The notes under the pieces: generated by a model
Database searches by the model: none
Seen by the model: only the letters and a program-made list of their open reading frames with translations
What the model was told of the DNA's origin: nothing
From: a virus
Virus record (IMG/VR): IMGVR_UViG_3300018046_000003
Span: 1 to 40,454 of that record
Reading direction: 5' to 3' (one strand)
Length of the DNA stretch: 40,454 nucleotides
Part shown: positions 8,763-18,102 of the stretch, piece by piece
Numbering within the stretch: the first letter of the stretch is position 1
Layout: the number at the start of each line of letters is the position of its first letter
Translations under genes and position numbers: made by a program

Positions 8763-9286
8763 GCGCTGGAACTACGGCCATCTCGACCTCTGCTACTGGG
8801 GCTGCTGCGACCATCCTGACTTTGCCTCCTGTTCTTCCTCCGATCCTCGCCGCATTGATCCCTCCAACTCCGGCCATGCTTGCTCAATTGGATGAGATCA
8901 ACCAACTCATCTCAGCCTGTCCGCAAATACCTCTTACTACCGAACATCTCTTTCACGGCAGCATGTATGCCCGTACGATCCGGCTTCCGGCCAACACGAA
9001 AATGATGGGCTCGCTTATCCGGCTTGCCACCATGTTGATCGTCCACGGGGACTGCTCGGTGTTGATCGGCGACGAGCGGATAGAACTTACCGGCTACAAC
9101 GTCGTTCCCGGCTGTGCCGGCCGGAAGCAATTCTTCTGGACTCACGGTCCGGTCGAGATGACGATGATTTTCCCGACCACAGTCCAATCCGTTGCCGAAG
9201 CTGAAGACCTAGTCTTTGCCGAGGCAAACCAGCTCCTATCGCGCAAGGACGGAAGCCACGATACGGTCACAATTACTGGACAATAG
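8759..9286 (+). CDS. cupin-like phage protein (175 aa)
   Basis: GTG 8759 overlaps the GNAT stop as GTGA, with GAGGAG upstream. Residues 1-45 are Ala/Thr/Pro-rich and poorly structured. The region from about 60 to 145 reads as a small double-stranded beta-helix: LFHGSMYARTIRLPANTKM, then LIVHGDCSVLIGDERIELTGYNVV, then GRKQFFWTHGPVEMTMIFPT. The strand spacing, the HGD turn and the gly-pro-gly-like turn match cupin barrels seen in phage genes near tails. Only one or two candidate metal His residues are visible, so a catalytic role is doubtful. It may be a structural or binding protein. It is probably made in fixed ratio with the GNAT enzyme through coupling. Confidence 0.5.
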   Translation: MSAGTTAISTSATGAAATILTLPPVLPPILAALIPPTPAMLAQLDEINQLISACPQIPLTTEHLFHGSMYARTIRLPANTKMMGSLIRLATMLIVHGDCSVLIGDERIELTGYNVVPGCAGRKQFFWTHGPVEMTMIFPTTVQSVAEAEDLVFAEANQLLSRKDGSHDTVTITGQ

Positions 9287-9308
9287 CCCAGAGAAAGGAA
9301 TCCACTCA

Positions 9309-9857
9309 ATGTCAGGCACGATCTCAGCTACTGTAGCCACTCTGATCTCTGCTGCTGTTGGCGCGGCCGGAGTCGGAACTTCGATTTACGAAGGCGTCAA
9401 GTCGGGAGACGAGCAGGCTGACGCGCAGAAGGCCAATGCCGCCGCGCTGCTTCAACAGCAACAAGCTGCGGCCAACCAAGCCAACCTGACCAAGCAGGAA
9501 GCGGTTCTTGGGGCGCAGGGCCAAACTCAAGCGCAGACCGGTGGATCGCTGACTGACTCGGGAACCTCGGCGTTGACTGATCTGCTGGCTGGGTATCCAG
9601 GGTATCAGGGTGGAAGTAGCGCAGGGGCAGGCACCGCCGGTGGTGTAGGCACGACCAGTTCTCCTGTCACGCCTGATGCAACCTCTGCCGCCGCGGGGTC
9701 ACCCAATATCGCGGCAATTCTGGCTGCCTTGCGCAACGGAGGAGGTGGAGGAGCGCTCGGCAGCGGAGCAGGATCTTCGGCAATCTCCGGCGGCAACTGG
9801 CAGACGCCGCCGGCGCAGCCTCAAGCTAAGTTTGAACTGTCCAATCCAGTTTTCTAG
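9309..9857 (+). CDS. putative internal virion/ejection protein (182 aa)
   Basis: The frame is open from 9216, but ATG 9309 is preferred because GAAAGGA lies about 9 bases upstream and the preceding gene ends at 9286. The N-terminus (MSGTISATVATLISAAVGAAGVG) is an Ala/Gly-rich hydrophobic helix, which could insert into a membrane. A Gln/Ala-rich helical stretch (about 35-75) follows, then a Gly/Ser/Thr-rich, flexible region. This amphipathic, low-complexity pattern is common in podovirus ejection proteins that form a channel through the cell envelope. I infer that role from composition and from the similar genes on both sides. Confidence 0.5.
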   Translation: MSGTISATVATLISAAVGAAGVGTSIYEGVKSGDEQADAQKANAAALLQQQQAAANQANLTKQEAVLGAQGQTQAQTGGSLTDSGTSALTDLLAGYPGYQGGSSAGAGTAGGVGTTSSPVTPDATSAAAGSPNIAAILAALRNGGGGGALGSGAGSSAISGGNWQTPPAQPQAKFELSNPVF

Positions 9858-9880
9858 GTCAGAAGAAGGAGTCTAATTCA

Positions 9881-10495
9881 ATGCCGGAAATCATGAGTTC
9901 GCTTGCTCCCATCCTTGGCCCGGCCACGCAAGTTGCATCGCTCGGCTCCTCGGCCTATAACCTTTACAACCAGTATCAAAACCAGCAATACCAGAATCAA
10001 CTCCGCTCCTATGCGCAGAATCCAGCCAAGATGAACGCCTACGCCGCGCAATTCACCCAGCCACTGACCGCTGGCCTACAAACTGGAGTCGCCAACCAGG
10101 CTCAGGCCGACTTAGCCACACGCGGCCTGACCGATTCGCCTGAAATCTCCCAGCAGGTCTACGCGCAAGCGATCGCGCCTTACATTCAACAGAACCAGCA
10201 GCAGGGTTACCAGAACGCGCTGCAGGCGCTTAACCTCGGCGGCGGAGCGGTCAATCCCAACACCCAATCCACCAATGCGATCTCGTCGCTGGCAAAGATT
10301 TTCTCGACCTTGCCTGGTGCAGGCGGTGGAATGAACCCAGCCGTCTTCCGCCAACTTTTGCAGCAGGGTACAGTCCAGCCAGAGCAGCTAAGCGCAGATA
10401 TCTATCAGCCGGACTACAGCGCGATGCTGACCCCGACAACGACTCCGGGAGCAGGCGCGAACGATCTTCCCGACTGGTCCGCGAGCGTGGCCTAA
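9881..10495 (+). CDS. putative internal virion/ejection protein (204 aa)
   Basis: ATG 9881 has AGAAGGAG about 10 bases upstream. The N-terminal 25 residues are mildly hydrophobic and are followed by a Gln/Asn/Tyr-rich stretch (NLYNQYQNQQYQNQLRSYAQ), then long amphipathic helices (about 45-125) rich in Gln and Ala, including GLTDSPEISQQVYAQAIAPY. The C-terminal part is Gly/Asn/Pro-rich. Composition and gene order match ejection proteins placed after the tail nozzle gene. The pair with the preceding gene looks like two members of one injection apparatus. No named family is claimed. Confidence 0.55.
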   Translation: MPEIMSSLAPILGPATQVASLGSSAYNLYNQYQNQQYQNQLRSYAQNPAKMNAYAAQFTQPLTAGLQTGVANQAQADLATRGLTDSPEISQQVYAQAIAPYIQQNQQQGYQNALQALNLGGGAVNPNTQSTNAISSLAKIFSTLPGAGGGMNPAVFRQLLQQGTVQPEQLSADIYQPDYSAMLTPTTTPGAGANDLPDWSASVA

Positions 10496-10519
10496 CGTAG
10501 GAGAAGAAGGAGGAATCAC

Positions 10520-10813
10520 TTGGAAACTAAGCCTAAAGGTTATCGCAGGCCAGCAGTGGAGACGTTTCCTTACTACGCCTGTGGTAATAAGGACAGTGAA
10601 AATCATATCTGCTTCGTTTTTGCCAACCGGTACATAGTCCATATTGATCTTGGCAAGAAATGGGCGGCGCATCTTCCGAAAGTATCTTGTGCTGATATGG
10701 ACACCGGCGAGTCTATTCTCAAATTAAGACGTATGACCGAAACCAAATTGGCGATTTTTCTGGGAAAAATAGCATGCAAAGAGAACCCGGGATTACGCGC
10801 CAAGAAAGAATAG
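10520..10813 (+). CDS. small unknown protein inserted among ejection genes (97 aa)
   Basis: TTG 10520 is chosen because AGAAGGAGG sits about 6 bases upstream. The product (ETKPKGYRRPAVETF...) has a beta-rich, Cys-containing middle (ICFVFANRYIVHIDLGKKW) and a Lys/Arg-rich helical end. It is unlike its neighbours: there is no Ala/Gln-rich low complexity, it has four Cys, and its codons are visibly more A/T-rich. That suggests a later insertion (a moron). It sits in the same direction with 11 bases before the next gene. No function can be assigned. Confidence 0.55.
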   Translation: METKPKGYRRPAVETFPYYACGNKDSENHICFVFANRYIVHIDLGKKWAAHLPKVSCADMDTGESILKLRRMTETKLAIFLGKIACKENPGLRAKKE

Positions 10814-10824
10814 GGAGCTGAAAT

Positions 10825-12180
10825 ATGGGATTCTGGAATGCGCTTTCGATACTCGCTCCTGTGACTCCTGCCATGTCCGACGCCAAGGATATCCGCGCTG
10901 CTCGTGCGCAAGACGAGCAGGATCTAGCGATGAAGAAACTGGCCGCCGAGGGCGCACGTCAACAGAACGCGCTTGCGGCCCGTGACGCACAGGAACAGGA
11001 GACAGTGCGGCAGCAGCTCGGGATTCCACTGCGGCATTACAAAGGGGCGGACGGCGCGGATTACACTGACTACTTCACCCCGAGCGGAGTCAAGGCCGTC
11101 GCTGACACGCCGTCGAACGAGGATCGGCTGCAGAACTATTTCTCGTCGCTGAAGAAGCTTGGGATCTCGCTTACGCCAGAGCAGCAGGCCGAAATTTCAC
11201 CAGAGTTCTTTGGTGGGCGAGCATTAACCAGCAAAATCACGCAGTTGAGCGGCGACGCAGGCAAGCCCTACAAAGGTAGCGACGGGCAGTGGTATGTCAA
11301 CGAAAAAGATGAGAGCGGGGCGATTGTAGGAAAACCGCTCGGCCCCAACTACCAGCCTCCAGCGCCGAAACCCACCTCCCCCTCTGCGCAGTACGCCAAC
11401 CTGCTCGCCAAGCAGATTCTTGCCAACAAGAAGCAAGGTCCTCCCCTGACCAACGAGGAAGCAGCACAGTTGCAAGGGGCGCAGGGAGCACTGACCATCC
11501 CAGGCATTGCTCGCATGAAGGCTATGGCAGAGTTCGCGGCGCAGAACCATCTTCAGGTTGTCACTGGGGACGATGGACAGGACATTCTTATTCCAGTCGC
11601 TCAGGCTGTGTCTGCGGCCAACACCGGTCAACCTTACGGTGGACCTGGCATCGGTGCCGCTACCGGCATGGACAAGAAAAATCAAATGCTCGCTGAATCG
11701 GCGATCCAGCAAGTCAACCGTATGCAGGCCATTCTCAGAACCGATCCCAACCTGACTGGTCCTGGCGCTGGTCAGCTTACTCGGCTGCAAGTCTTGCTCG
11801 GATCACAAGACCCGGACGCGCAGCAGTTCCTAATCTCGTCGCTGCTGGCTTCTGAGCATGGCGTGGCGGTATTCGGCGGCAGGAACATTCATACGATTAA
11901 CGACCTGAACGACGCGCTTGGTAGCATGAAGACCAATCCGGCAGCACTCTCATCTGCACTGGACGTAGTCAAGGAGACTATGACTCCGTGGCTGACTGCG
12001 AACGGCAGGCTGACAAATCCGCGATCGGGAAGTGGAAATGGCAAATCAGGCGGCAAAGGTAGCGACAGTGGTAAGCAGCACTCTCTTCGCACCGCCATGT
12101 CCCTCCCCTTCAACAAAGGCAAGACAGCAGCGCAGGTCAAGGCTGACCTTGAAGCACATGGCTACACGGTGACTCCATAA
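10825..12180 (+). CDS. putative ejection/internal virion protein (451 aa)
   Basis: ATG 10825 has GGGAGC about 6 bases upstream. The N-terminus (MGFWNALSILAPVTPAMS) is short and hydrophobic. It is followed by a charged helical coiled stretch (about 20-65: ARAQDEQDLAMKKLAAEG), a linker with Lys/Gly/Tyr motifs (YKGADGADYTDYF and a related YKGSDGQWYV at about 150) and a helical C-terminal half containing the Met/Gln-rich GMDKKNQMLAESAIQQVNRMQAI region. The last 60 residues are Gly/Ser/Lys-rich. The two YKG.DG..Y copies hint at a repeated small domain. It overlaps the next start by one base. Role inferred from context. Confidence 0.55.
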   Translation: MGFWNALSILAPVTPAMSDAKDIRAARAQDEQDLAMKKLAAEGARQQNALAARDAQEQETVRQQLGIPLRHYKGADGADYTDYFTPSGVKAVADTPSNEDRLQNYFSSLKKLGISLTPEQQAEISPEFFGGRALTSKITQLSGDAGKPYKGSDGQWYVNEKDESGAIVGKPLGPNYQPPAPKPTSPSAQYANLLAKQILANKKQGPPLTNEEAAQLQGAQGALTIPGIARMKAMAEFAAQNHLQVVTGDDGQDILIPVAQAVSAANTGQPYGGPGIGAATGMDKKNQMLAESAIQQVNRMQAILRTDPNLTGPGAGQLTRLQVLLGSQDPDAQQFLISSLLASEHGVAVFGGRNIHTINDLNDALGSMKTNPAALSSALDVVKETMTPWLTANGRLTNPRSGSGNGKSGGKGSDSGKQHSLRTAMSLPFNKGKTAAQVKADLEAHGYTVTP

Positions 12181-14390
12181 TGGCTGACCAGACTTCAGAT
12201 CCATACGCAGCGACGGCGATCAAACCAGCGAAGTCAAAGACCAAGACTGCGCCCGCGCCCACGCCTATGGAAGATCCCTATGCAGCAACTGCAATGCGGA
12301 CTACCTCCGCTGCGCCGACGGCCTCTTCCTCCTCCCCTACCTCTTCCCTTCCTTACACCACAGGCACCATTCGCCCTTTGACCGAGCGCGAACGGTTTCT
12401 CAATCCCAATCTCTACCCAGTCGGCTTGCCGAACGAAGGGCTTGGCGAGAACCTTTACAACATTGCCCAGCGGGGCGGCGTAGGCATCTTCCAACTAGCT
12501 GACGCCGCGACCCACCCGCGCGACACGGTTGCTGGAATCCTCGCTTCGCTCCTGCCTGAGCCTGCCGTGCATGTCGTCAATCGTGTAGCGAACTGGGGCA
12601 AGAGTCTTCCCATCCCCGGCTCTAAATACATGTGGACCAATCTTCCTGAACAGACCGAAAACCCTCTTCACGCTGCTTATCAAGCCGTTGCTACCTCGCG
12701 CGGACCGATGGAACTGGCCGGCAAGGCCGCTCCTCTGGCTGGTCAGGCTCTTGCCGGCGATGTCTTCGGGGTTATCGTGCCGGAAGTCTTCCGGGATGTG
12801 CGCGTCGTGCCTGAGAAGGTTGCCCGTGCCATGACTAACACTGGCGCGGCTCCGGTCGAGCAATTAGTAGAGGACACTCGTCTAGCCAATGAGAAGATAG
12901 ATGCAGTAAACGCAGATCGTACTGAGGCTCACGCCAAGGCCAATGCTACAGCCACGGCTGAATACAACAAGGCGGTCGGCAAGGTTATCCAAGACCGTCG
13001 CGCTGCTGCTGCTACCACGCAGGCCCGCGCACATGCCGCCGCTCAGACCCGGGTCGTCGGTTCGCAACTGATCTACCGTATCAACCGCCTGAACGAATCC
13101 CTGCGCACGCACGCCAACCAACTCTACAGCGCTGTTCAAGAGCATATGGCGGGAGCCTCGATCCCCTCTGACACTCTTGCCAACGCCGTTAAGGCAGCAC
13201 AGGACCGGTGGATTCGAGGCTCGCCTGAGAAAGTCCGCGAGTTCAACGCGATGGTATCCCCCGGTCAACCCGGACCGGAACTCGTACTCGCCGACCAGAC
13301 CGCACAGAACATGGGCTATAAGGATTTCCGCACGGCGATCACCAACCCGGCGATCCGCTCGACCCTCTCGCGTGCCCTTCCACCCGACGTGTGGGAGGCG
13401 GCAATCGGTCAGGGAACTCGTCCAATTTCCTGGAACGATCTTCAGGGATTCTACGAGGAGACTGGTGCACGGATTGCTGACGGCCCTCAACCCGGCAAGA
13501 GTGACATCTACAAGGCACTCCAGCAAGTCCACCAGTTCGTCGGCGACCAGATGCAGCAACTGGCCGGTGCGCGAGACGTCGGCGACCAGTTTCGCGATGC
13601 ACGCAACTTCTATCGTGAGTACATGCAGACTTTCCATACGCCGACTGGTCCCTCGTCGTCCGGTTCCGCGGTCGCGCAAGTTCTCCGTGCTAAGGACCCC
13701 GCTGTCGCCGTCCAGAAATTTTCTGGCACTGCCGCCGACCGCGCCATTTCCGACCTTAACCGCTACGATCCGGCGCTGGCACAACTGGCTCGACAAGCGC
13801 AAAAGATCAAGCAGGAGACTCCGACCGCTACTGCGGCTGCCCGTATGCCGAAGTCCATCACCTCGGTCCCCGTGCCGACCACCGTCCCACTCGAACTTCG
13901 TCCTCACGAGACGATCTCTTCGCCGGACATCGCCGCAGCTCGTCGTGCCGCTGCCGAAGCCCGCGCCAACAAGATTTGGAACCGCGGACAGTGGGCTGCA
14001 ACTTGGCCTATCTTTCAAGCCGCGCGCGCGTTTTGGGGAGGACACATACCATCAATCCCAACTATGGCGTTGGAATCAGCGGGGATGTTAGCAGCCGTTC
14101 AAGCCACAACCCATCTCATGCGCTACCCACCAATGCTCAGGTTTCTGGAGAAGGCTCGTCCAGAGGATATTCCGTTAATTCCGCCAGAGATGCGCGGTGA
14201 TTTGCCTGGATTAGTACACCTTGCGCAGCAGCAGGGAATTAAGGTAGCTCCGGCGCTTGTTGCGGCGGCTGCAGCTACTCCGTCTGACCAGCAATCTATG
14301 CAGTCAACTATTACTCCTACACAGGCCATTCAAGCCATGCAATCCGGTCAGTCCAACCAATCAGCAGCACAGAACGGAGTATCACAATGA
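12180..14390 (+). CDS. large internal virion/ejection protein (736 aa)
   Basis: ATG 12180 shares its first base with the previous stop (TAATG). The first 65 residues hold two copies of a DPYAATA motif (about 7-13 and 33-39) in a Thr/Pro/Ser-rich leader. Then come amphipathic helices (FQLADAATHPRDTVAGILASLLPEP) and a very Ala-rich long-helix region (about 240-330) with a coiled appearance. A helical domain (about 340-500) includes the RDVGDQFRDARNFYREYMQ segment. Near the C-terminus a WGGHIPSIPTMALESAGMLA hydrophobic helix occurs before a Gln/Ser-rich tail. Size, helicity and position just before the tailspike fit a large pore or ejection protein. No lytic transglycosylase motif is visible. 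Confidence 0.6.
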   Translation: MADQTSDPYAATAIKPAKSKTKTAPAPTPMEDPYAATAMRTTSAAPTASSSSPTSSLPYTTGTIRPLTERERFLNPNLYPVGLPNEGLGENLYNIAQRGGVGIFQLADAATHPRDTVAGILASLLPEPAVHVVNRVANWGKSLPIPGSKYMWTNLPEQTENPLHAAYQAVATSRGPMELAGKAAPLAGQALAGDVFGVIVPEVFRDVRVVPEKVARAMTNTGAAPVEQLVEDTRLANEKIDAVNADRTEAHAKANATATAEYNKAVGKVIQDRRAAAATTQARAHAAAQTRVVGSQLIYRINRLNESLRTHANQLYSAVQEHMAGASIPSDTLANAVKAAQDRWIRGSPEKVREFNAMVSPGQPGPELVLADQTAQNMGYKDFRTAITNPAIRSTLSRALPPDVWEAAIGQGTRPISWNDLQGFYEETGARIADGPQPGKSDIYKALQQVHQFVGDQMQQLAGARDVGDQFRDARNFYREYMQTFHTPTGPSSSGSAVAQVLRAKDPAVAVQKFSGTAADRAISDLNRYDPALAQLARQAQKIKQETPTATAAARMPKSITSVPVPTTVPLELRPHETISSPDIAAARRAAAEARANKIWNRGQWAATWPIFQAARAFWGGHIPSIPTMALESAGMLAAVQATTHLMRYPPMLRFLEKARPEDIPLIPPEMRGDLPGLVHLAQQQGIKVAPALVAAAAATPSDQQSMQSTITPTQAIQAMQSGQSNQSAAQNGVSQ

Positions 14391-17300
14391 AGCTAGTTCA
14401 ATTCCCTACTAGGTCTTGCTTTTTCAGCCTTGTGATATTTTTGTCTCTACTCTCGTCCTATCCTCTCGCTCACGCTCAGATCCCCTCTGGCTATGTCCAA
14501 ACTACCGCTACAGTTCCCCCCTTGGCTGGCGGTCAGTTCGGCGCTGCGTGGACCAACCTCTCCACTTCCCCACAGCTCGGACTCCTTGGCTGCGTGTCGA
14601 CCTTTCAAACTACAGTCTCTGGAACGATCGACTCCAACGGCCACTTCTCGACCTTGCTGGCCGATACCGCGCAAATCTGTCCATCGCCATCAACCTGGAC
14701 TTTTACGCTTACCTTCGCCTGCCCAACAGGTACGCCCCCCAGTGGGTTCCGGACACAAGTCGCGGTCACCGGCGGCGGAGGAACTGAGGATATATCTTCG
14801 CAAATTATCGCCGCACTTCCGACCAATCCATGCGGCGGCAGCGGTGGTACAGTCAATCCCGGCCTTACAGGGCAGATCGCGTTCTATGCGACAGGTGGGA
14901 AAACCGTCTCGGGAGAAAACACTATTACTGTGAATCAGGGAGGATCTGCCAATTTGAAAATCAACATTCAGGCTCCTCCCTACAGCGCGGTGTGCGACGG
15001 AGTTACTAACGACGCCGTGGCGATTCAGTCGGCTCTCTTCGCGGCAGGAGCGAATTCGTTCTCCACAATTCCGACGATCACTTACGCGACAAATGTAGGT
15101 AATGCGCAGCAAGGAGTGGTAGTTTTTCCCTATGGAAAAACCTGCAATATCACCACGCCGCTGATCGTTCCTCCTGGAGTCAAGATCGACCTGAACTGGT
15201 CGACTCTGCTGCAAACAGGCACAGGCGACGCGCTCGAACTCTCGTACTACAACATCACGGGAACTCCCACATGGTACGGCTTCGCCTTCAACTCGATCCG
15301 CGACGGCCAGATCGTGGGACCAGGCGCAGGGACCTCGACCGGCAGCGGAGTTTTCATGTCGCTGGCCTCGTGGGGAACCTACCAGAACCTGAGCGTGACG
15401 GGCTTTAAGTACGGCATGCAAGGGCAGGAAGTGCAGTACAACACCTTCAGCCACGTCTACACTAACTCAAACGTGGTCGGAAAATACTTCACGGCGCGCG
15501 CGGCGGCCACGACGCTGACATCGATCGACAACACCTGGCTCGACGACGAGTCGGACTACAACACGAAGTATGGCTTCTGGTGCCAGGCATGCTCGGCGCG
15601 CGGAGTCTATTCGGCCGACTGGTCGCGCAACGGCGTGCAGGACGCGGTGCTGGGCGCGCAGTGGGGCTGGATCGACTCGACGCACGCAGAGTACGTCGAC
15701 CACTACACCTTCACCGGCGGAACAGGATGCACGATCAATTCGGCGTTGCCTCTGACTGTAGTGGGCACAACGACCGGACAGTCGGCTACCGGCTATGCGC
15801 AAACGAACGGATCAGGCGTGGTGACCGGCGTGTGGGGTGTCACAAGCGGCACTGGCTACACCGGAGCGATCACAGCCACCGTCGCAGGATGCAGCTCGGC
15901 GCCGACGATCACGCCTGTGGTGGCGAACGACTCGGCGCTTGGCGCCTGGGCAGGTGCCTCGGCGATCTCGCGCGGCGGAATGACCTTCAAAAACGTCAAG
16001 GTCGAGCATACGATCGGCCCGTATAATCCGCCGACCAGCGACGGGCCGACGTCAGGCTACGCAATCGGGATCAACTCGAATACAATCAGGGCGAATAACT
16101 TTGAGGATTTGATGTTCCAGCGTCAGGCCGGTGTGGGAGCAGCTCCCGTGTCTTACGCGCAGATGATGATCAATGCCGGCTTCCAGAATGCGCTGAAGAC
16201 ACCCGGCGATCCGGACAACCTATGGAGCGCGATAGCTAACCCTATTACGGGAGGGCTCTGCGCATCGACCGATCTGGTGACCGGCCAGCTTACCTCGACG
16301 TGGGGTTCGGGAGCCGGAACAAACCCACTACTGTATCAATGTAACGCCGCACAGTCTGTCGAGTGGGAGAATATGCCGGCAAGCGGATGGTCTCCCGCTT
16401 CCGGTAGTGAGGTTATGCTTGCGGAAGGCTATCAGGGCATGACCAACTTCTCCGGCGACCCGCTGCTACAAGGCGGACTGGCCGGAGACACGACGGCGCG
16501 CGTAAACATCCACGAGGACGGGCAGACGAACTATGGCGGCGGCAGCTCGGTTGACGCAGGCACCTGCAGGTTCGGCCCGCAAACCCTGGCCGCCACTGAC
16601 GGACTAGGCTGCAACGTCAACGGTAAATGGTTCGCCACCCAGTTCAACGTTCCCAACCCAGGCACAGGGTTTACGATCGGCGGAACCGCATTCGTCAGCT
16701 TCGTCGGCGGCGGGCCGGACCTGCATCTATTCGGATCGACCATCCAAGCCAGGAACTTCGGCGACACAACCTTCGTCCCATTTAACGGAGCCAGTTACCA
16801 AATCGCCGGAACCACCGTTATCTCCTCCGGCACAGGCGCGCCGCACGGCACCCAGGCTCATATCCAAATGAGCGACAACACCGGCACCTCCGGCCACTGC
16901 GCTACGTTCAACGCAGACGGCAGCCTGACTGACGGGCCTGCCGGTTGCGGCGGGTCGACCCCAACCTTCTCGACCATTACCTCGCCGATCGTCTACGGAG
17001 GTAACGCAGTTGGATCCACCTTGACCCTGAACGGCAGCTCCAACGGTTCCCCGGTCAACGCATATGTACTGCTGAACCCAGCCGGCACTGGCGGAATCTG
17101 CGTCTGGTGTTCCAGCACCGCCTCAGCGTTCGAGGTCAACGGCACGGCCAAGTTCGATGCCGGCGGCACGCTGACCGGGCCGCTGAATGGGACTAGCGCG
17201 AATTTTTCAAGTACCGTCGGGATTGGGACGTCAGGACCATTAAGTGCCTTAAATATCGAAAGTGCGGGTACAAATGCAATAAGAATGGGTGCGGCGAGTG

Positions 17301-17809
17301 ATCAAACCTACGACTCTGCGATTCAGTACCGTTTTGCTACCGGCATTGGCGCTTACACGGATATTGGCTATTATGCGGGCTCAGCTACTTTTTATCCAAC
17401 ACTTACTCTTTCGCCAAATATGACCGGTACGGGAGCTGGCGATGTCGGCATCGGCACGACGAACCCAGGCGCAAATCTCGAGGTCAACGGCACGGCCAAG
17501 TTCGATTCAACCAGCACCTTCAACGGATTCGTTGACGGCGGCACCAAGTTCACGATCTCCTCCGGCTGCTCGACCTCGGTAACCACTGGCGGCGCTCTCG
17601 GCGGCGGATTCACGGCAACCTCATCAACCTGCTCGCCTGTGATCTCAACCGGTCTTACCGCACCCAACGGCTACTACTGCGGCATCAACGACGTCACCAC
17701 CCCTGCGGCTTCGATCAAGGAAACCGCATTCACCCTAACCACCGTCACCTTCACCGGATCAAGCTTAGGAACCACCGATGTGTTTGTCTTCCATTGCACG
17801 GAATTCTAG
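14387..17809 (+). CDS. tailspike with pectate-lyase-type domain and N-terminal signal peptide
   Basis: 1140 aa, starting in an ATGA overlap (14387). Residues 1-30 look like a classical secretion signal (basic start, hydrophobic FFSLVIFLSLLSS core, AHA-Q cleavage site), which is odd for a virion protein. A small beta domain (about 35-150) follows. The pectate-lyase-3 type opening (YSAVCDGVTNDAVAIQSAL, about 198-216) leads into a right-handed beta-helix (to about 650) typical of polysaccharide-degrading spikes, with FPYGKTCNIT and PGVKIDLNWSTLLQTG rungs. The C-terminal stalk carries two copies of an [FL]EVNGTAKFD motif and a VGIGTTNPG turn, common in trimeric phage fibres. It probably binds and cuts host capsule or O-antigen. 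The catalytic residues cannot be assigned by eye. Confidence 0.75.
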   Translation: MKLVQFPTRSCFFSLVIFLSLLSSYPLAHAQIPSGYVQTTATVPPLAGGQFGAAWTNLSTSPQLGLLGCVSTFQTTVSGTIDSNGHFSTLLADTAQICPSPSTWTFTLTFACPTGTPPSGFRTQVAVTGGGGTEDISSQIIAALPTNPCGGSGGTVNPGLTGQIAFYATGGKTVSGENTITVNQGGSANLKINIQAPPYSAVCDGVTNDAVAIQSALFAAGANSFSTIPTITYATNVGNAQQGVVVFPYGKTCNITTPLIVPPGVKIDLNWSTLLQTGTGDALELSYYNITGTPTWYGFAFNSIRDGQIVGPGAGTSTGSGVFMSLASWGTYQNLSVTGFKYGMQGQEVQYNTFSHVYTNSNVVGKYFTARAAATTLTSIDNTWLDDESDYNTKYGFWCQACSARGVYSADWSRNGVQDAVLGAQWGWIDSTHAEYVDHYTFTGGTGCTINSALPLTVVGTTTGQSATGYAQTNGSGVVTGVWGVTSGTGYTGAITATVAGCSSAPTITPVVANDSALGAWAGASAISRGGMTFKNVKVEHTIGPYNPPTSDGPTSGYAIGINSNTIRANNFEDLMFQRQAGVGAAPVSYAQMMINAGFQNALKTPGDPDNLWSAIANPITGGLCASTDLVTGQLTSTWGSGAGTNPLLYQCNAAQSVEWENMPASGWSPASGSEVMLAEGYQGMTNFSGDPLLQGGLAGDTTARVNIHEDGQTNYGGGSSVDAGTCRFGPQTLAATDGLGCNVNGKWFATQFNVPNPGTGFTIGGTAFVSFVGGGPDLHLFGSTIQARNFGDTTFVPFNGASYQIAGTTVISSGTGAPHGTQAHIQMSDNTGTSGHCATFNADGSLTDGPAGCGGSTPTFSTITSPIVYGGNAVGSTLTLNGSSNGSPVNAYVLLNPAGTGGICVWCSSTASAFEVNGTAKFDAGGTLTGPLNGTSANFSSTVGIGTSGPLSALNIESAGTNAIRMGAASDQTYDSAIQYRFATGIGAYTDIGYYAGSATFYPTLTLSPNMTGTGAGDVGIGTTNPGANLEVNGTAKFDSTSTFNGFVDGGTKFTISSGCSTSVTTGGALGGGFTATSSTCSPVISTGLTAPNGYYCGINDVTTPAASIKETAFTLTTVTFTGSSLGTTDVFVFHCTEF

Positions 17810-17892
17810 TAACTCACACATGCCTGTCCTGTACATAGGAGTCACGAAACAGGTGACAGCCCGCAAGGGCGGCATAATTCTGGAGACCGGAG

Positions 17893-18102
17893 ATGTATAT
17901 GACCGTCAGCAAACCGAAACCGATAGTCCATGAATGGGTTCCGCAATGGATATCGATCTGCCTGGTGATCATAAGTGGATTCGGTGGATTGGTTTGGAAG
18001 ATTGGTGGAGACTACACCGCGCTGAAACTGGAAGCGGAGAATCAGAAAGCGGAAATAAAATCCATGCGCCAGGACGTGTCAGAGATCCTGGTTGATGAGT
18101 AA
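17893..18102 (+). CDS. small membrane protein, single helix plus coiled coil (69 aa)
   Basis: ATG 17893, with GGAG about 8 bases upstream; ATG 17899 is an equally good start. Residues about 18-39 (WISICLVIISGFGGLVWKIGG) form one membrane segment, followed by a heptad-like charged helix (ALKLEAENQKAEIKSMRQDV). An N-terminal helix anchor with a coiled tail is the layout of inner-membrane spanins and some holin partners. It opens the small-membrane-protein cluster after the tailspike, so a lysis role is plausible, although its partner is not proven. Confidence 0.6.
   Translation: MYMTVSKPKPIVHEWVPQWISICLVIISGFGGLVWKIGGDYTALKLEAENQKAEIKSMRQDVSEILVDE

Noticed and set aside
12882-14045. 387-codon minus-strand ORF inside the large ejection gene
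   Set aside because: Arg/Gly/Ser-rich shadow of a well-formed plus-strand gene, with no ribosome site and no plausible domain.
17820-17933. 37-codon plus ORF MPVLYIGVTKQ in the gap after the tailspike
   Set aside because: No ribosome site and overlaps the membrane gene at 17893; reads as protein but cannot be supported.
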